Below, piece by piece: positions 59,441-64,000 of a DNA stretch of 64,000 nucleotides (within the stretch, counting starts at the first letter, position 1; the number at the start of each line of letters is the position of its first letter). Position numbers and translations under genes: made by a program. The notes beneath the pieces were generated by a model that ran no database searches, had not been told where the DNA came from, and worked only from the letters and a program-made list of their open reading frames with translations. Source of the stretch: Metellina segmentata. Lineage: Eukaryota > Arthropoda > Arachnida > Araneae > Tetragnathidae. Where the stretch lies: NCBI GenBank assembly GCA_947359465.1, contig OX375875.1, positions 15,649,439-15,713,438 of the forward strand. Reading direction: 5' to 3'.

Positions 59441-59936
59441 GGTTAGGCTCAATAATTATTTCTGTGTATGTATGACTAACAAAAAAGATAACTTTTATGT
59501 TCTAGTTCGAGTTATATCTTGTGCACATTTTGAGTACGTTTTTCAAGTGAATTTAACACCACTTTGTCTCATAAAAGTAGTGTATTTCACCTTTTTCCTT
59601 CCAGAATTCTTGTTTGGAATCGGTCCTTATTCTCATCTACCGTGGCTGTAGTCATTTCCAAAAAATCTCATGTAAACTTTATTTTGTGTATTTTATTTAT
59701 AACCTTAATTGAAAATTTTTATTTTGTACTTACTTACTTGATAGATTTTTGTGTACACGCGCTCATCCAAACACTAAAATAAAATAAAATGCGTAACGGT
59801 TCAAAGGAGAACATTATTTGGTATGATCAAGTAATAACCGTCCAAACAATGTAAAACGTAAGATTCCGAAAGAAAATTTAGGAATTCAGCTATGCACACT
59901 TCACGTAAAAAGAGTGTCAAATATAAATGCATTTTC
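59441..59936. other. non-coding sequence
   Basis: No supported feature. Confidence 0.5.
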
Positions 59937-60268
59937 ATAACTTGGGCGACAGAGCCTTGAGAAGAATTTACGACTGACGCTTTCCTTTCATAGCATTGTG
60001 TGGCGTATCGTTTGGCGAGAGATAGATACCTCCGGAGCAACCTTATGTCTTTCCCTTAAAGCGTTCACACCTCGCCGTCCACAGGGTAGGGCACCGAATA
60101 AAACGAGAAACCCTCTAGAAAGTCAGTCGCTGACAGCTCGTAAATGGTGATCGATGCCAGCGGTCACTTAAAAAGGGGATAACATCCACAGTACACAGAT
60201 CTATACCATGCCCCTGGTGTAAACGAAATTTTAGTGGTAACAATTGTCTATCTGCCGTAGCGTAAAGG
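59937..60268. mobile_element. piggyBac-like MITE, left-truncated second copy
   Basis: It matches 54950-55284 closely (GACAGCTCGTAAATGGTGAT, CCACAGTACACAGATCTATA). The right end GTAAAGG is followed by TTAA (60269-60272). About 90 bp of the left end is missing. Confidence 0.85.
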
Positions 60269-60942
60269 TTAAAATGAAATAACATGAGTAAATCATGAGA
60301 AGGCAAACTACTTGAAATAATCAACGTTAGGGATTTTATGAGGTAAATAGAGTTCAGGGAAGAAAAGCCAGGAAATGAGAGATAAAGAGAGTTTAAGAAG
60401 TAGTAATTTGATCTCACATAATGTGAGAATCAATTGATAATGTGCACCTTCTTTATTTGTTGTTACGAAAAGATATCACCGAAAATATTTGTTCTAATTA
60501 GTCTGGGAATTGCATCAACCAGGAGTAAAAATGGCATCCATTACACAAAATAAATTCAATGCTAAGAATTGACCAATTGAAAGTATTAAAAACTTGTGCA
60601 GTTTAGAAATGTTTGGCTTGCAATCGTTTTGGCAGGATATTTGAATAGGATATATATATTCGTGGTCTAAATTCACCTTATTTATTTTTGGAGAAACTTA
60701 TCGAATGTACTAGACTTTAAACATGCAATAAGTTCCAAGAATTTAAGTGTAGGATGGTTTTGGAAACTTGCATGTGCCAAGTAGAAAGAAACACGAAATG
60801 AATGCAATGAACAAATATTTGATCAGATTGATCAAATTTTATGAATAGTTCTTCATGAAGTAAACCGTCATTCAATTTTGAATGTTACCTCATCAGGGAG
60901 AAAAGCCACTATAGTCAACTCCTCATTTTCTTTGTGCACATT
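60269..60942. other. non-coding sequence
   Basis: No supported feature. Confidence 0.5.
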
Positions 60943-61402
60943 TTGGGCTTGTGCACAAAGAAATTTTTCAACGTGCGGCGACGCTGCGGCCTCGAAGCCC
61001 AACTATGCACACATAACCGTGAAATGACGCACGTACTCATTTCGTGCCATTTGCGATAACTATTCTATCGAAGAAAACGTGTTTATTTCGCTTACTTGGT
61101 GTAAAAAAAAAAGTATGTATTGAAACAAAATAGACGTTATTGGATACAAGCATGAATAAATTATTATTTATATTCCCTTTATTTATAAAAACAAGGTACT
61201 TGAGACAGGAGAAGCGCGTGCGACGAACTGCGGCGCCGTGGGGAACTGCGGTACAAATTGCACGCAAGTTGGACATGCGTCACCGCAGAGGCACCGGAGT
61301 CATGTGTGCACTACTCCATTGGATCTAATGTATCTCAGACCGCACTTGCGTTGTCGCAGCGGTGCCGCACGTTGAAAAACCGAATGTGTGCACCAGGCCT
61401 TA
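60943..61402. mobile_element. GC-rich MITE with inverted ends
   Basis: Left end GGGCTTGTGCACAAAG then TTTTTCAACGTGCGGCGACG; the right end is the complement of GGCCTGGTGCACACATTCGG then TTTTTCAACGTGCGGCACCG. The outer word and a TTA at the right flank would fit a Harbinger-type MITE. No coding capacity. Confidence 0.75.
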
Positions 61403-63407
61403 ATAGTAATTTGCTTCTTGAAGGAGAAAGATAACAAAAACATAACACATAACTTATTTCAAACTACTTTTGCAGTAAGCCCCAGTCTAATGAAATTTTA
61501 AGTCTCTAGTAAGTCCCAGTGTAAATAATAATTTTTAACCTTCTATTTTCTATCAGGAACGAAATTTTTTTTTTATTTACAATTTCAACGGTTGTTTCGA
61601 AAAAATGACTGAAGTTCCGAAATGATGCTTAACCTTCACTGAAACAAAAGTATGGAACATTGAGAAAAAAGAAAGTAAACCCATTCGTTAAATGAAATGT
61701 TGGCTTTTCAGAAAAAAACGGGGTTTTATTTTCCCACAATTCTGATCAATTCAAATGAAATTTCAGAAACGCGTGATATTCTTCAGTCATTTATTCTTAG
61801 GAGTATTAAAATTCAATTAAAACAGATACTTGCTTTTAAATCATTAAATAATTTTAAAATGCTCTTCGGACTAAATTTTTTGAATCTATGCCCACACTGA
61901 CTTGCAGACTCTCGAGATTGATGTGAATCATCTACTACAAAGAATCAAGTAAGACTTAAAAATATTTCATTCTTCCATAGTCTCTGATATGAAAATAGAA
62001 AATTTGCTAAAAATTATTAGATGATAATATGAATTCATTGTGTAAAGTCCTCTTTCTTTATTTTAATATATTTTATAAACATCATATTAGATTGCATGTT
62101 TAATTTGAGTTTGATACGTGGTCAAATAAATGTCTCAATAAATTGGCATTTCAAATGGTCAAAATATATGTGTTTGCATGTTGCACAATTATTTTACTCA
62201 TTATTTTAATAACACATTTTGGTGATATTGCTTTTATAAACGATGCAAAAGTGAATTATACCATCTGGTTATTACATAAATCTATTTATTATTGTTTTGT
62301 AATGAACTACAAATATGTATTATTATGGAATTTTTTAGGTTTTAGCATAAAAATATAACATGTACAAATAAACATGTTTTAGAGTAAAAACGGAAAGGGA
62401 TATGTTTTGAAAAAGTTGCTAACAATATTCGGTCTAGATTAAGAGTGTGTAACACGAGTAAATCGAAAGAAAATGTAATTGAAAATGACCGATAATATAT
62501 ATTATAAGTGTATTATGATTATAAGTGATGTTATAAGTGTTACAATCGGAAATCTATTAAGAGACATGAAATGGAAATTTGTTCAGAAAAATAAACGAAT
62601 TGTAAAGTTAAAATGTTTAAACTATTATTTAAACACGCTCTTATGATTTTATAAAAAATAATAGTTGATTATCAGATTTTATACATGGTCCTAAGGTTAA
62701 AAATAATGTCTAATAATTATTCCAATTTTCTGTCTTATTCTTTGTAAATAAAAGCGGTGTTTTCCCTTATCAAAATATGTAAATAAATCTTTCAAACCGA
62801 GCTGTTTTTATTAATTCTTTGCAAGCAGGTATCAGCTAAATCTACTGATTAGCTATGATCGTTCTCAGCTAAACAAAAGACAATAAACCAAAGAAAAAGT
62901 GTAAATTTTAAGCTTACGAATTTACCATTACGATTACGCGATATTTTAAAAATAACAAGCTATCATGATTTTTATTCATCATGATATATCTATGACAATC
63001 GTGAACATATGGCAAGAAAATTTCACATGCGCGTTTAAATTATAAAGACATTGAGTAGAATAGGAACAACATCAACCAAAGTGACATCGTTGTAATTTAA
63101 AAACTGTTGTGTCTAGTTAAGCAATATCGATTTCAAAAGCTGTGAAAGAAAAACCTCGTTGGAACGGAGAAACAATATTCAAACCTCCCAGCTAGCCAAA
63201 CAAAATGTGAAACGATAACTGGGAAAGCAATACCCCTTCGTTGTCAAAGCTGCAAGTCATTATTTGATCTGAGCGCGAATCCGAAAGTTCCCATCGAGCA
63301 TCTCTTCCGCAGCCGCAGTACCACTCAGAAAACACGTGCCCGGCGGCACACAGAGGCGTGGCCCAAGAATGACGCGCACCAATCACCGCACCGGCAACTC
63401 ACCTGAT
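61403..63407. other. non-coding AT-rich sequence
   Basis: No gene, RNA or TIR pair was recognised. Base composition turns less AT-rich after about 63190, next to the divergent gene starts. Confidence 0.5.
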
Positions 63408-63730
63408 CGTGGAACGATGTTGTGTAGCGGATATGGACCAATCCAATATCGTGAAGGGTTGCTCGTATAATTCAAGAATAATTACTCCGATTATTTGACG
63501 CTCGTTTTGTGGCAATTAATAATTAAGGAAAGCTGCAAACGATTAATACACTATTTTCTTAATACTTTATTGAGCATCGAGGAAGAAAATCGTCTTTTTT
63601 TAGACGTTGTGACGTGGTTTAGAGAGTATATGATATGATCGTGACGTATTTCCGCCTCTACGGTCGAGGAAAAAGGCTAAACGCGCCTAAGGCCAACTAC
63701 ACGTTTTAAAAACCTGCTAACTCTATCAGA
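63408..63730. promoter_or_regulatory. candidate divergent promoter region
   Basis: On the minus strand GATCAG|gtgagt (donor at 63406-63407) is a strong splice donor, the kind that ends a first exon. On the plus strand a coding frame starts at 63731. Between them are two TGACG sites (GTGACGTGG near 63609 and GTGACGTATT near 63641), a half of the cAMP-response motif. No TATA box is obvious. Confidence 0.4.
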
Positions 63731-64000
63731 ATGGAACGCCCTAGGCGATTGTCTTACGCGGGATTGGTGAAGCCACCTCAACAAAAATCACGAAGAGTGT
63801 CTGACGCTGGTCAGAGTGGTTTCTATTCTCATCCCGCTAGCTTGACATTGAAAAGCGGTATTCCTTCAGACGTATCCGAACAACCGATGCCTGTCATGAT
63901 GCACGACTCTAGGTACGAATTGAACAATTTGAACCGACCAACCCGTCGCACTAGCCGACACAGCCGAGATGATAGTTTTACGTGTTCTCAACAATCGGTC
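63731..64000 (+). CDS. N-terminal coding exon of an unidentified gene, runs off the window
   Basis: The frame starts ATGGAACGCCCTAGG and is open for 90 codons to the window end. The protein begins MERPRRLSYAGLVKPPQQKS, continues with FYSHPASLTLKSGIPSD, and ends RRTSRHSRDDSFTCSQQS. It is rich in Ser, Arg and Pro, with no membrane segment or signal peptide, so it looks like a disordered cytoplasmic N-terminal tail. The sequence is clearly GC-richer than its surroundings and codon use is balanced, which favours a true exon. The start is the first ATG in frame. I do not recognise the family; the rest of the gene lies outside. Confidence 0.65.
   Translation, partial: MERPRRLSYAGLVKPPQQKSRRVSDAGQSGFYSHPASLTLKSGIPSDVSEQPMPVMMHDSRYELNNLNRPTRRTSRHSRDDSFTCSQQSV

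Noticed and set aside
63192..63386. 64-codon minus-strand frame as the MRPL40 first exon
   Set aside because: It does not resemble a mitochondrial targeting sequence leading into AEPLRKK and lies downstream of the better donor at 63407.

Overview
This window is animal nuclear DNA. It is AT-rich and intron-bearing, and it is dominated by layered transposable elements. The mix suggests an arthropod, most likely a chelicerate such as a spider: Tc1 elements whose transposase starts MPRRK, a tRNA-headed SINE family ending in GACGTTAACTAAAATTACC, a CR1 LINE with an esterase ORF1, pogo/Tigger and ZBED/FAM200-type hAT elements. The lineage is inference; no rRNA or mitochondrial marker is present.

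Only two host genes can be supported. (1) A split gene on the minus strand encodes the mitochondrial ribosomal protein L40 (mL40). Its exons lie at 46899-47066, 45549-45747 and 33580-33750. All splice phases match and the joined protein ends at a proper stop, but the first coding exon was not found with confidence. The last intron is about 11.8 kb and is filled with nested transposons. (2) At the right edge (63731-64000, plus strand) a GC-richer reading frame runs off the window; it looks like the first coding exon of an unidentified gene. A strong minus-strand splice donor sits about 320 bp upstream of it, so the region 63408-63730 may be a divergent promoter. A further short minus-strand frame at 52899-53063 looks coding and is cut by a SINE.

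Layout. 1-3312: two Tc1-like elements, the second interrupted by a pogo/Tigger relic. 3325-7540: a decayed CR1 LINE. 7556-10334: a mariner-type element with about 500-bp inverted ends. 10353-10766: a hAT MITE in a (TA)n tract. 10767-17252: a Ty3/gypsy-type LTR retrotransposon with apparently identical 334-bp LTRs, whose gag is interrupted by a PIF/Harbinger-like element carrying a two-exon Myb/SANT gene. 17.2-26.5 kb: Tc1 and hAT remnants and clusters of SINEs. 26507-30636: a hAT element with an 8-bp target duplication that has itself taken up two SINEs and a GC-rich hairpin array. 33.6-47.1 kb: the mL40 gene with LINE RNase H fragments, a Tc1, a Tigger, a Bel/Pao fragment and a hAT MITE in its large intron. 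48-63 kb: mostly non-coding, with SINEs, four TIR-bounded MITEs (a piggyBac-like TTAA type among them), a 60-bp tandem repeat, a near-perfect palindrome and an unclassified ACTAG-type repeat. 63.4-64 kb: the divergent gene starts.

Almost every transposon frame is broken, so most coding calls are pseudogenes. The most recent activity visible is the LTR retrotransposon and several SINEs with intact target duplications.
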